From contig NRSV01000138.1 in the NCBI GenBank assembly GCA_002286855.1, positions 1 through 35,095 on the forward strand: a stretch of DNA of 35,095 nucleotides, read 5' to 3'. This document shows, piece after piece, positions 8,649 through 18,124 of this stretch (positions are counted from its first letter, which is position 1; each line of letters starts with the position of its first letter). The notes under the pieces were generated by a model. The model worked only from the letters and a program-made list of their open reading frames with translations, was not told the origin of the DNA and made no database searches. Position numbers and translations under genes: made by a program. Origin of the DNA: Bipolaris cookei (Eukaryota > Ascomycota > Dothideomycetes > Pleosporales > Pleosporaceae).

Positions 8649-10134
8649 CAGAGGTGCCTCCCAAAAGTTCTTGCTGACAGGGATATCTATCGGGCCGACT
8701 GTCTTGGCACCCACCAAGTTTTTCTTAGAGCTGGAGGAGCAGATCTACTCATTTTTTTGGTGTTTTTGAATAAAAAATGGCTCCAAATACTGATATCTGT
8801 ACTCGTGCCTTGATTGTTACATTGAAATCTCCTTTTGGTGGTAAATCTACCAATCAGATTAGTGCAATAACGGGTATTTCACCACGTACGATTGACTCAG
8901 TTTATGGCAGAGCCTGCCAACGAGGCTTTGAGCCTAACGCGCCCACTATTAAGCTTCTACCTGAATACTTAGAGGATGCTCCTCGCGCTGGCCGCCCTCG
9001 TAAGCAAGAAGATATCTACGAAGCTACCCTAGAAAAAGTACGCCGCGATAGGTACGGTAGAGAGAAGAGCTGCGCTGATATAGCTGGTGACCTTAGTATT
9101 CGCGGCTACGACGTTTCTCACACTACCGTATGGAGAGTACTCAAAGCAGCGGGCTACAACAAGACGAAGCCAACGAAGAAGCCTGGGTTGACACAGAAGA
9201 TGAGACAGGAGCGGCTTGAGTGGTGTCTTGCGCACAGAGATTGGACGCTGGAGGATTGGAAAAATGTTATCTGGACAGATGAGACCTCCGTCGTACTCAA
9301 CCACCGGCGTGGTGGCTATCGCGTCTGGCGACGACCAGATGAGGTATTTAACAAGTCTGTCATTCGCGAGCGGTGGAAGGGCTACTCTGAGTTCATGTTC
9401 TGGGGCTGCTTCTCGTACGATCAGAAGGGACCTTGTCACGTCTGGAGACCAGAGACTGCACAGGAGAAGAGACGAGCAGCTCTTCAGATTGAAGAGATGA
9501 ACCAAGCTTTGGAGCCAGTTATGAGAGAGCAGTGGGAGCTTACAACAGGCATGAAGAGGTTAGGATTAAGAAACAAGCCAGGCAGATCTCCTCAGTGGAG
9601 ATTTACAAAAGAGACTGGCAAGCTGACTCGCGATGGTGGAGGTGGGGTTGATTGGTGGCGCTACCAGACTGAGGTTCTACTCCCAAAGCTTATACCCTTT
9701 GCAAAGGAGTGCCAAAAAAGGAGACCACGTACGATTGTTCAAGAAGATAAGGCTCCTTCGCATGCTCATCATGCGCAGCGTCTAGTATATGAACACCAGG
9801 GAGTGGAGCAGCTTATTTGGTGTGGTAATTCACCTGATCTCAACGCTATTGAGCCAGCTTGGTCATGGCTTAAAAGGAGAACAACGAGTAAAGGAGCACC
9901 AAAAAATAGAGCAGATGGCACAAAGGCGTGGCTACACTGGTGGGAGGAGCTGCCTCAACACCAAATACAAGCTTGGATAGAGCGTATTCCATTTCATATT
10001 GAGGAAATAATTCGACTTAATGGTGGTAATGAGTATAAGGAGGGGCGGCGGGACAGATCCGATCAAGCTTCGGTAGTATTTCGGTAGTAATCTAGATGAT
10101 CCCTGTCAGCAAGAACTTTTGGGAGGCACCTCTG
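8649..10134 (+). mobile_element. Tc1/mariner-type transposon J, complete
   Basis: Both ends carry a perfect 36-bp inverted repeat beginning CAGAGGTGCCTCCCAAAAGT. TA target duplications lie at 8647-8648 and 10135-10136. The 1,486-bp element holds one intact transposase gene. Perfect ends plus an intact gene suggest a recent insertion or selection for mobility. Confidence 0.93.
8777..10087 (+). CDS. Intact Tc1/mariner-type DDE_3 transposase (element J)
   Basis: A 436-residue open frame starts at ATG 8777, inside terminal repeats that end near 8684 and begin again at 10099. It shows two helix-turn-helix regions, about 20-50 (NQISAITGISPRTIDSVYGR) and about 100-130 (DVSHTTVWRVLKAAGY). The DDE_3 nuclease follows, with D168 (IWTDETS), D324 (QEDKAPSH) and E359 (DLNAIEPAW). 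The last two are separated by 34 residues, so this is a DD34E enzyme of the Tc1 type. The distance between the first two aspartates, 155 residues, is longer than the roughly 90 of classic Tc1 and contains a Lys/Arg/Gly-rich insert. No stops or frameshifts. Expected role: nuclear cut-and-paste at TA. Confidence 0.93.
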   Translation: MAPNTDICTRALIVTLKSPFGGKSTNQISAITGISPRTIDSVYGRACQRGFEPNAPTIKLLPEYLEDAPRAGRPRKQEDIYEATLEKVRRDRYGREKSCADIAGDLSIRGYDVSHTTVWRVLKAAGYNKTKPTKKPGLTQKMRQERLEWCLAHRDWTLEDWKNVIWTDETSVVLNHRRGGYRVWRRPDEVFNKSVIRERWKGYSEFMFWGCFSYDQKGPCHVWRPETAQEKRRAALQIEEMNQALEPVMREQWELTTGMKRLGLRNKPGRSPQWRFTKETGKLTRDGGGGVDWWRYQTEVLLPKLIPFAKECQKRRPRTIVQEDKAPSHAHHAQRLVYEHQGVEQLIWCGNSPDLNAIEPAWSWLKRRTTSKGAPKNRADGTKAWLHWWEELPQHQIQAWIERIPFHIEEIIRLNGGNEYKEGRRDRSDQASVVFR

Positions 10135-10136
10135 TA

Positions 10137-10445
10137 GTGCTACCAGGGTCTCGTAAGAGGATATGAACACTAGAGAGTCGCCTTTAGATACAGGGTAAAC
10201 ATGGGGATCCTCCCCTTAACACCCCTGCCTTCGTAGCATTGTCTTCTTCCCCTCCCTCTTCAAGTCCATCAATTTCTGCCGGTGCTGCCCTTGGTGAGGG
10301 GAGCAGAGGACAAGTATAATGGAACAATTATATAGAGAAATAAGAAGCTCCGAAAATAGGGCCGGAGAAACCCCTAGTGATATTGGTCGGCGTGTGCATC
10401 GTACCGAGCGTCTGTCCCTCCACATTCCGACACTCATCATACTGG
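10137..10445. other. Spacer between elements J and K, no gene seen
   Basis: About 310 bp with no supported gene. Short minus-strand frames here are not convincing, and one runs into the end of K. It is likely host flank that was continuous with the EthD island before K inserted. Confidence 0.4.
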
Positions 10446-10447
10446 TA

Positions 10448-11764
10448 CTGGTATACATGGGTATATTTCGTTAGTTCAGTTTTTCTAGCGCTCCTTTGGT
10501 CCGAACTATCCGTTTCGTCTAATCCCGTTTTGGATACAACAGCCTTTCTGCGTCCATTACCAAACTCTCCCCCTATCCTATCTTCACAATTATTGGAGTT
10601 TCTCTTTGTATCCAGCAACTATGGACGTACCAGCAATCGAAGCTCGCCAACCTAGGCGAAAACAGCTGACCCGAGACCAGCGTCTCCAGATCCATACATT
10701 ACGGCAAGCGAGGTTCACTTATAAGCAGATTGCCGAACAGCTTAACGTTACCTACCGATCAGTTCAATACGCGCTTTCTGTGCCAATTACCCCACAGAAA
10801 AGATCAGGTAGACCACCAGTGCTATCACGCGAGCAGATAGCAAAGCTTATCGCCTTTGTTAGGTCGTCCAAAACTGCCCGCCAAATGTGCTGGATAACGC
10901 TATCTATAGTATTTTGGCACTGGAGTGTTGGCCATAATCGCAATCACGAAAGCCCTCCCAAACGCCGGTTTCCATCAAAGATGCACCTGCATCAAGCCAC
11001 CCATCAACGTAGTAAATCGGGCAGCGCGCCTCCATTGGGCGCAGGAGCATGTTCACTGGACGCGAGCTCAATGGGATAACGTTCTCTGGTCAGATGAGAC
11101 GTATATTTGTGGGTGACGGCTCAATGGGATATATCTCACACGTACGGCTGGTGAGGCCATGGAGAATACCTGCGTCGTTACCAAAATCAAGCGAAGGAAG
11201 GGTATCATGTTTTGGGGCAGTTTTAATGGTAGCAATAAAGGTCCGATATATCTCTGGGATCCAGATGAAGGCATAATTAATGCCGCACGATTAATGCCGC
11301 ACGATACTGTAGAACGATCATACCGCGGGTGGAGCAATTCAAACGAGACCAGCGCTGATATTTATGCATGATAACGCTCCATCCCACGCAGCTATCTTGA
11401 CTAGAACTAAGTTACAGCAGAGAGGGATTGTAACTATGTCTTGGCCCGCTTACTCCCCAGATTTGAACCCTATCGAATCAGTGTGGGCGAAGATGAAGGA
11501 GATCGTTGATGGGTATATTAATCATGGGCAGCAGCTAACTAATTGGGATCTCAAGGAGATAACGTATGAAGCTTGGGAGGAAATTTCAAACCAGTATCTA
11601 GAAAATACAATAAATAATATGGGGAGACGACGTGAAGCTGTAATTGCTGCTGAGGGCGGCCCAACTCCATACTATTAATCAAACCATCCCATCTTTGGCT
11701 AGCTGAATAGAACCCCTGTCTAGCTAGAAAAACCGAACTAACGAAATATACCCATGTACACCAG
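10448..11764 (+). mobile_element. Tc1/mariner-type transposon K, decayed, TA-flanked
   Basis: The ends form a 41-bp inverted repeat with two mismatches, both A/G transitions: CTGGTATACATGGGTATATT on the left against CTGGTGTACATGGGTATATT on the complement of the right. TA lies at 10446-10447 and 11765-11766. The right end lies 134 bp before the EthD start codon. Confidence 0.9.
10621..11678 (+). pseudogene. Tc1-type DDE_3 transposase K, frame-shifted
   Basis: From ATG 10621 the protein begins with a helix-turn-helix (RFTYKQIAEQLNVTYRSVQY) and a GRPPVLS linker like the GRP hinge of Tc1 proteins. The frame is lost near 10890. Later pieces appear in other frames: LWSDETYI with the first catalytic Asp (11093-11095), a TGA at 11114-11116, GIMFWGSFNGS, MHDNAPSHA with the second Asp (11370-11372), and YSPDLNPIESVW with the catalytic Glu (11475-11477). 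The last two are 34 residues apart. At least two frameshifts and one stop make it inactive. It is unrelated in detail to the transposase of J. Confidence 0.9.
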
Positions 11765-11830
11765 TATATGCTTCTTGCGCAAACTTTAATTAGTTACCTA
11801 TTTTAGCTTCGGGATTAGCACCATCTGGAC

Positions 11831-11839
11831 TATAAAATA
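11831..11839 (+). promoter_or_regulatory. TATA box of the EthD-domain gene
   Basis: TATAAAATA lies 68 nt upstream of ATG 11899 and 67 bp downstream of the right end of element K. A short C/A-rich leader with CACACAACACC follows. No other promoter element is evident, and anything further upstream would now be separated by K. Confidence 0.6.
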
Positions 11840-11898
11840 CGGATTTCTGCGCGCCGCAGAATTGCACACAACACCACTAATCATTCTGATACAAGAAC

Positions 11899-12828
11899 AT
11901 GTCACTCATTCTTACGTCGATACTTTTGCTTCAACAGACTCTCGCTGCTGCTCAGTACGTGAGTGGTGTCAGTTGGCCTAACTCTTTTCCAAAACAAATT
12001 GCCATTGTTCGCCGCCGCCAGGGGTTGACTACTGCGGAGTATCTATATCACCATACTATTGTCCACGGTCAAAAGTCATGGAACGCTCCAGATAGTGTAG
12101 ACCAACCTCTCGCTTACATCCAAGATCATATCTTCGACTCGGCCTATGGCATCAACACAACATCTAACTTGCCGCAACCCAATTATTTCGGCCATAATGA
12201 CATAACGGAGTTATACAGCCGTTCGCAGGACGCTTTCGCCACTCCACCACCAAATAACTATACCGTCGCAGTTATCGGTCCAGATGGCAATGCCTTCAAC
12301 GACTTTTCAGCCTCCGTTAGCATGTATGCTACAGAGGTTTTTGAAAAAGTCAACAGTACTTGTCAGCCTTCTGATTCGTCCTTCAATGCTTTTTACTGGG
12401 CCTTTGCAAACGCTTCCAACGCCAACAGCTCCTTATTCGACAACAGCACATTTGCCGCCACTATCATGCAAACGCTCCTCGAGTCCATGCCATCTAGTAC
12501 TATTTACAACGCTAGTATCCATACTTCGGTACCAGGCCTCGACTCCCGTCCTTATTACGGTGGTTACGGCAACCCAGCTATCAACGCTGTCCTGAAATTT
12601 TGGCTCTGTGATGGCAACCCAAGTGTTGTTAGATTCAGAAATGCAATGACTAGCCTTATTGCACACAACGATAATTTGGGCATCAACCTGGATCAGAGCT
12701 TTGTTGTCTTCAGTCGCTCAGTACTTATTTATGATCGTAGTACGAAAACCCCCTTTGAGATAAAGAGAGCTACCAAAGCTCTTACTGCTGATCAGTATCG
12801 TAGTGATGCTAGCACTAAGCCGGTGTAG
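11899..12828 (+). CDS. Secreted EthD-domain protein, host gene
   Basis: A 309-residue intronless frame. Residues 1-19 look like a signal peptide (MSLILTSILLLQQTLAAAQ). An EthD-type region (about 34-140) follows, with IAIVRRRQGLTTAEYLYHH and YIQDHIFD. That family has a ferredoxin-like fold, and members act in ether or polyketide-derived substrate conversion, but many fungal members have no known reaction. About seven N-glycosylation sequons (for example NTT, NYT, NST, NAS) fit passage through the secretory route. I see no membrane span or GPI tail. Base and codon use is balanced, unlike the RIP-affected repeats around it. It has no stop or frameshift. Element K ends 134 bp upstream and D starts 136 bp downstream. 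The domain call rests on motif recognition and the function is unassigned. Confidence 0.88.
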   Translation: MSLILTSILLLQQTLAAAQYVSGVSWPNSFPKQIAIVRRRQGLTTAEYLYHHTIVHGQKSWNAPDSVDQPLAYIQDHIFDSAYGINTTSNLPQPNYFGHNDITELYSRSQDAFATPPPNNYTVAVIGPDGNAFNDFSASVSMYATEVFEKVNSTCQPSDSSFNAFYWAFANASNANSSLFDNSTFAATIMQTLLESMPSSTIYNASIHTSVPGLDSRPYYGGYGNPAINAVLKFWLCDGNPSVVRFRNAMTSLIAHNDNLGINLDQSFVVFSRSVLIYDRSTKTPFEIKRATKALTADQYRSDASTKPV

Positions 12829-12964
12829 ATAGTGCTGAGCGACGGGTCTAAATGTAATAACGCATTGAAACCTAGTGCCTTTCATTGCTAGCCAATTGTA
12901 ATTAAAGATCCTTACCCTCCCTTTTTTGAGCACAAACTTAGTAATCACCAAATAATGTCTATTA

Positions 12965-14774
12965 ACGTGTGCCACCAGTAAGCTGGGCACCCCACCCAAC
13001 CTGACGCGACTCCTTCTACAACCGCCATGCCGCGACAACAACGCTCTATACAGGCCTCTCGTGAAGGCAGAATAAGTCTTGCTATCGCGTCTTATCATAA
13101 TAATTCAAAAAAATCTATCCGCGCTCTTGCAAAAACGTATGATGTACCACAATCAACACTACATGCCCGCGTCCAAGGCACCCAGCCATGATCAGAGACA
13201 GTCTCTGTTAACCGAAAGCTATTACCAATTGAAGGGCAGTCGCTCGTACAATGGATCTTAGCCCTTGACCAGCGTGGATTTCCGCCTCATATCATTGACG
13301 TACGACGAATGTCAGACGCTCTGCTCATCGCGCGTGGCCAAGATCCACCTCCACAGCCCGTCGGCAAGAACTGGGTATCGCGTTTTATCCAAAGTCAGCT
13401 AGAGCTTCAGACAAAGTGGACTAGAAGACTGCATAGTCAGCGCGCTTCCTGCGAGGATCCAATCGCGATTACAGCCTGGTTTAAGCTGGTAGAAGAGACG
13501 CGCTAGACGTACGGCGTTCTAGACCAAGACATCTACAACTTTGACGAGGCTGGGTTCGCGATGGGCGTCGCTGGGACGTCAAAAGTAGTTACTAGCGCTG
13601 ACAGAGTAGGCAGAGAAGTCGTCGTACAGCCAGGCAATCGCGAGAGGGTTATAGCTATCGAGTGCGTCAACGCGTGTGGCTGGTCTCTCCCACCGTTCAT
13701 GATTCTATCTGGCAAAGTCCACCAGGCTGGCTAGTACGACGAGCTCCCACTTGACTGGACTATTGGCGTATCAGCCAACGGCTGGACGAGAGATGAGCTT
13801 GGAGTAGACTGGGTGAAGCACTTTAACCAGCATACAGCTGCTCGTACAGCTGGAGTCTATCGGCTTCTTATTCTAGACGGCCATAGGAGCCCCGCTACGC
13901 CAGAGTTTGACCAGTACTGCGCCGAAAACAAGATTATTACTCTCTGTATGCCACCTCATACGTCGCATCTACTTCAACCTCTTGACGTAAGCTGCTTCTC
14001 GCCGCTTAAGCGCGCGTACGGGCGTGAGATTGAGAAGCTCGCCCGTCAAGGCGTCTACCATATTGATAAGATAGACATTCTTACAGTCTACTTACAGATC
14101 CGGCAGACAGTTTTCACGCAGCAGAATATCCAAGCAGGCTTTCAAGCGACAGGCCTTGTCCCTCTCTGTCCAGAGCGTGTTTTATCATCGCTAACAGTCG
14201 TCCGAACGCCATCTCCACGGATAGACGTGGGCAGTACTGCTGTAACGCAGGCAGAAACGCCGCATACAGTAGAGCAGCTTCGGCATCAGGTGCTCTATCT
14301 CCGAGAGCGGCTACGCCGGCAGTCAGACAGTCCAATGAGTATTGCTATACGCCAGCTTGCAAAGAGCGCGCAGCTTGCAATGCAATCCTCAACAATACTT
14401 GCAGAGGAGAATAAGAAGCTGCGTACGGCCCACCAGCGTCAACGTCGAAAGCAAGACCAGCGGCGTCAATATATTGCTTCTGGCGGAGCTCTCCAGGTGC
14501 GACAGGCGCAGCAGCTTGCTGTAGAGGCAGAAAGGGTAGTTATGGGCACTAAGCAGAGTGAGAGCAGTCAGCGACGTCAGCGCGCGCCGCCGACGTGCAC
14601 GAAGTGCCATACTCAAGGACACACGCGCACTACGCGCAAGACTAGATAATTAATTATATCTCTCAATTTTATTTTATTTTGTTAGGTTGTTGTGGATCAA
14701 TTGCACAAAAAGTCGCGTTAGGTTGGGTGGGGTGCCCAGCTTACTGGTGTGCCCAGCTTACTGGTGGCGCACGT
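12965..14774 (+). mobile_element. Pogo-like DNA transposon D, complete ends, relative of B
   Basis: The left end reads ACGTGTGCCACCAGTAAGCT and the complement of the right end ACGTGCGCCACCAGTAAGCT. TA lies on both sides (12963-12964 and 14775-14776). The right end carries one extra copy of the 17-bp box GTGCCCAGCTTACTGGT. Length is 1,810 bp. Inside is a transposase gene with three stops. Confidence 0.92.
13027..14649 (+). pseudogene. Pogo/Fot1-type DDE_1 transposase D with three RIP-like stops
   Basis: The frame is continuous over about 541 codons from ATG 13027 to TAA 14647-14649. It aligns along its length with B: helix-turn-helix, CENP-B-like region, NFDEAGF, LDGHRSP, LQPLDVSCF, IQAGFQATGLVPLCP and a helical tail. 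Three stops interrupt it: TGA 13189-13191 (B has CGA), TAG 13504-13506 (B has CAG) and TAG 13732-13734 (B has TGG). All three are C:G to T:A changes, and there is no frameshift. The C-terminal knuckle has lost its last cysteine (CTKCHTQGHTRTTR). The DGHSSH histidine of B is also changed (DGHRSP). Confidence 0.93.
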
Positions 14775-15047
14775 TATTCCATTAGACTCTATCTGCAGTT
14801 AGGAACTATGTAAGAGTTTGGGCGTAGGTTGTTTTATCTTGTCATTTATATGTGGGGGTTTCTTTTTCTTTGTGTAGTACTACTGTGGTGCTTCGGCTTT
14901 TATCTGCTTGCGGCTATGCTTCTAGCAGACGCCTGGTGCTAAAGAGCAGTTTGGTGAACAGAAAGAGATGTTAGATAGTTAGACTATCTTCCACCGGGCT
15001 CTTGCTTGGCGGAAGTAAGGAAACAAGAGTAAAAAAATAACGTCTGG

Positions 15048-15081
15048 GACGGGCGAGTGACCGGGACGAGCGAGTGACCGG
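15048..15081. repeat. Tandem 17-bp repeat, two units
   Basis: GACGGGCGAGTGACCGG is followed directly by GACGAGCGAGTGACCGG, one G/A difference. It is GC-rich within AT-rich surroundings. Confidence 0.8.
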
Positions 15082-15146
15082 ACATGCCAAGACCCCATCA
15101 ACTTTGACTACTACACACGATGTCTCAAACCCAGAGTTCGCAACAA

Positions 15147-15185
15147 GCCAAGTCAAGCAAGTTTTTAAAGTTAACTTGACTTGGC
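15147..15185. repeat. Short inverted repeat
   Basis: GCCAAGTCAAG (15147-15157) and its exact complement (15175-15185) flank a 17-nt AT-rich spacer. Related CTTGACTT strings continue to about 15220. Confidence 0.65.
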
Positions 15186-15290
15186 ACAATTTTTAAATAA
15201 AATGATACTTGCTTGACTTAGGAGTAAGATTGGAAGAACTTACTTAATAAACTTGAATAACTTGGGTAACTTGGACAATTTTTAGAGGTA

Positions 15291-15663
15291 ACGTGGTTCA
15301 CAAGTGAGTCGCTAGCGGTACCGGACGCCGAAACGCCGCGGACGGCACAACGCCGGGTTTGCCATACCAGCACCACAGAACTTGAGGCTGTATAGCTCCA
15401 TACAAACGCTATTATCGAGAGGTTTTTTAGTGTTGCAGTCTAGTAATATTGATAATATTTCAATCTATCTATCGATATTTGGCTGGTAGCTTAATGGGGC
15501 GTCCACAACGCGAGCGCGGAGGCAGTCGTGCTGCCGAGCTAGTAGCTGGCTCCGTACTACTACCACCACCACCAGCGATAATATTTTTTGATCTTGGCTT
15601 CGTACGGCGTTTGAAGCTAACTTTTTTGCCTATTTGGGAAATTTTGATAGTTTTTTGAACTTG
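15291..15663 (-). pseudogene. 3' end of pogo-like element P (tail codons, 3' UTR and terminal repeat)
   Basis: TA and ACGTGGTTCACAAGTGAGTC (15289-15310) match the terminal repeat of element H with one change. On the minus strand, 15660 to 15469 encodes the last part of a pogo-type tail ending in CGRPIKLPAKYR and TAG (15469-15471), after a lysine-rich stretch and a short glycine run. The copia LTR at 15664 cuts the gene off upstream. The terminal repeat is H-like, but the tail motif is of the A/E/M type, so terminal sequences and tail types are shuffled among these subfamilies. Confidence 0.7.
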
Positions 15664-15973
15664 TGTCGCACGCGTAGGTGCGGTGAGAAAATGGAGGTTT
15701 TTGTTTGTTGCACGCGTACGTGCGGTGAATTGATGAGTGTATTGTGTGTCTTGTATGTATGATCTTCTTCTTGTCCTTTGATGTTGTGCTCTCTACAACT
15801 GTCTTTTGTACACGACCATTGCAGGGGCTTGTTACTTGTAGAATATCGACATACATCGGCTGTAGCCCATGCCGATATATCCTGGCATAGTGTTGGCCGT
15901 AATTCATGCCGATATGTCCTGGCAAAACATCAGATGTAATTCATATCGATATATCCTTGCATAGTCTGCGACA
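15664..15973 (-). repeat. 3' LTR of a Ty1/copia element (310 bp)
   Basis: The repeat begins and ends with the inverted pair TGTCGCA / TGCGACA. In its own orientation (minus) it follows the copia coding end and a purine tract TGAGGGGG just upstream of the LTR. A second copy of identical length lies at 34690-34999 in plus orientation, differing at only about half a dozen positions. Confidence 0.9.
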
Positions 15974-15987
15974 CACCCCCTCAGATC

Positions 15988-16634
15988 TCACTCTGCTTCA
16001 GATGAGGTCTGGCCTTCATCATAGCTCATGCTTTCATCTTCATCTGGATCAATCTGTGATGTGATATCAACCAGGCCTAGATGGCGTACGAACTGAGAGT
16101 GCTTTTCAGCTGAGAGTGGCTTCGTAAAACCATCTGCAGGCATTTCCGATGTAGATACCCATTTCACATGGATCACACCATCTCTGTATGTTTGCCGTAG
16201 CCACAGATTATGGATATCAACATGCTTGAGTTTTGATGACAGTTGTGGTCTCTCCTTCTGGATCAGACCTGTTGTTTGTTGGTTGTCACAGAGTATGCGT
16301 GGTTGGTGTTCAGGATCGAACTGTATCTGTTTGAACAGTCGGTATAGGCTTATCGTTTCCTTTGCTGTGTGTGACAGCGACAGAAGCTCAGCTTCAGTAG
16401 TTGACGTGGTTACAGTCTTTTGCTTGGACGACTGCCACATGATCGGTCCCTTGAACAGCTTCATGAGATATCCTTGCGTCGAGCGTCGAGTCTCTGGATC
16501 ATCCGCAAACGAGGCGTCGCTTGACAGCTCACATACTTCTTCATCGCCTGTCTGTACTTCAGCGTCTTGCGCTGAGCCTGAGAACTCGATGGCATAGTAT
16601 TTCGTCGCATGGAGATATGAGAGTACTCGGTTTG
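15988..16634 (-). pseudogene. Ty1/copia pol fragment: end of RT and RNase H
   Basis: On the minus strand one open frame reads NRVLSYLHATKYYAIEF (the copia RT-RNase H linker), ASFADDPETRRSTQGY, WQSSKQKTVTTSTTEAELL and LCDNQQTTGLIQ. HVDIHNLWLRQ, EMPADGFTKPL and an acidic tail ending at 15988 follow. These are the RNase H motifs with the acidic residues D, E (TEAEL) and D (CDNQ). Everything upstream (gag, protease, integrase, most of RT) is missing, because the gypsy-1 LTR begins at 16635. The surviving reading frame has no stop. Confidence 0.9.
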
Positions 16635-16822
16635 TGTGAACGGTCTGTAGGAACTGTATTCCAGCTACCTAGTCTAGATGCTATTTACAGTCAAGATGAA
16701 GAAAGAAGGTAAGACGCGAGCGGGGAGCCTATTTTGTTTGGGTTGGCGCACGGCCCTTACCTTGCCAGAGACGCGACTAGGCTAGCAGCCTAGTCATGTG
16801 ACTCAGGGCTCAGCCCGTTACA
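16635..16822 (-). repeat. 3' LTR of gypsy-1 (188 bp)
   Basis: In element orientation (minus) it starts TGTAACGGGCTGAGC and ends CCGTTCACA. It is the same length as, and nearly identical to, the copies at 24259-24446 and 24949-25136. Its outer flank is GTTTG (16630-16634) within copia sequence. Confidence 0.93.
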
Positions 16823-16840
16823 TTACCCCCCTCCTTTCCC
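16823..16840 (-). promoter_or_regulatory. Polypurine tract of gypsy-1
   Basis: On the minus strand GGGAAAGGAGGGGGGTAA lies immediately before the 3' LTR. This is the expected plus-strand primer site for reverse transcription. It overlaps the last codons of pol. Confidence 0.8.
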
Positions 16841-18124
16841 TTTGGCGTGTAGTTTTTTCCATTTTTTCCAAGCATCAGTTTTCAGTATATTGCTCACAGG
16901 TTCCCATGTCGGTTCAGTATAGTCCACCCACTTCACATATGCCTCCTTGATTCCTTTCCTCCCCCGCCCTGTTGTTCGTTCGCCCAGAATACGTTCAACC
17001 AACCATAACTCATCTCCATCTACAAGTATAGGCCCTGGCTGAGTGTCTCCAACCTTCTGCGATGGGAGAGAGTCATCAGGCGCGTAGCGAAGCAGATCTA
17101 CGTGAAAGACAGGGTGGATCTTCCCCGGCATGTCAAGCTGATAAGAGTGGGAGTTGACCTGCCTCAAGACTTTGTACTTTCCATGCAACCAGTCTAACTT
17201 CTTGGAAGGTCGTGTTGTCTTTACGTTCCTGAGATTCAAAAATACCCAGTCTCCCTCCCTGTACTGGGGCGCTGCTGTTCTTGTCTTATTAGCTTGATAT
17301 TGCTGTTTCTCTTGTGTCATCGCGATCGCAGCTTGGGCCCACTCTGTTGCGTCTTGGAGTCTTTTCAGGAAGCCTTCTGCCAGTGCTTCGCCGTCTCTCT
17401 TTGGTCGGTCCTGAATAGTTCGATCCTCTACCAGCTGAATGGGTTCGTTGTGATATCCGTGCATGAAATAGAAAGGACTTAGGCCAGTAGATGAGGCCTC
17501 GCGGTTGTTGATTGCTCCCATAACGATAGGCAAAAGTGCTAGCCAGTTTTCTTGCGTGTACGTGGCCCAGATTCGAATCATCTTCTCAATCTCTTGGTTC
17601 ATTCGCTCTGTTGCACCATCGGTTTGCGGATGGTAGGCAGTCGATAGGCGTTGCTCAACGCTGAAGAGTTCACAGAAATGCCTCCAGAGATCACTAACAA
17701 ATTGTGGTCCTCTATCGCTCGTAATTGCTGTTGGAATACCGTGGACAGGATAATGCCGTTCGAAAAGCCGCTGTGCCACTGCTTCTGCCGAGAGGTCGTG
17801 CATGCCTTCCAGTTCAACTCCCTTTGTTAGCCGATCAGTGACCACCATGCAGTTTGTTGCATTATCACGTCCAGAAGGCGGCAATTCTGTAATAAAATCG
17901 ATCGAAAGTTCTCCCCATATACGTTCTGGGATCGGTAGCGGTTTGAGGAGGCCTTTCTTTGTCTCTCTCCATATCGTGTTCCTTCCGCAAATCTCGCAGT
18001 TACGGACAAAGCGTCGCACGTCGCTTGCTGCCCCCGACCAGAAGAATTGCCTTGATAAGATTGAGTAGGTAAGATCTCGTCCAGGGTGGCCAGTGATATG
18101 CGAGTCGTGAATGTTTTGGATGAT
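16823..18124 (-). pseudogene. Gypsy-1 integrase and C-terminal chromodomain
   Basis: Minus strand, one open frame to a stop next to the LTR. Order: the zinc-binding H-H-C-C domain (HDSHITGHPG and CEICG), then the integrase core with Asp in SIDFITELP, Asp in TSDRGPQF and Glu in TERMNQEIE. A GPY-type region follows (KLDWLHGKYKVL, HPVFHVDLLR). A chromodomain ends the protein (YVKWVDYTEPTWEPVSN), the module that tethers chromoviruses to modified histones. The frame is separated from the RNase H part by a single TGA at 18125-18127, where gypsy-2 has a serine codon. The piece is intact apart from that stop. Confidence 0.92.

Larger units (their letters stand above)
14777..15288. other. Gene-free AT-rich stretch with short repeats
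   Basis: About 510 bp without a supported gene. It holds a tandem 17-mer (15048-15081), a perfect 11-bp inverted repeat (15147-15185) and, up to 15288, many variants of ACTTG/CTTGG. The content looks like the subterminal region of a DNA transposon or a MITE, but I could not place both ends. Confidence 0.45.

Noticed and set aside
9029..9505. 158-codon minus-strand frame opposite transposase J
   Set aside because: Shadow of a strongly supported gene; no motifs and no independent context.
10216..10618. Two minus-strand frames near the left end of element K
   Set aside because: One crosses the terminal repeat of K, and neither shows a motif.
15147..15185. Transcription terminator hairpin
   Set aside because: This is eukaryotic DNA and no gene ends here. 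The inverted repeat more likely belongs to transposon debris.
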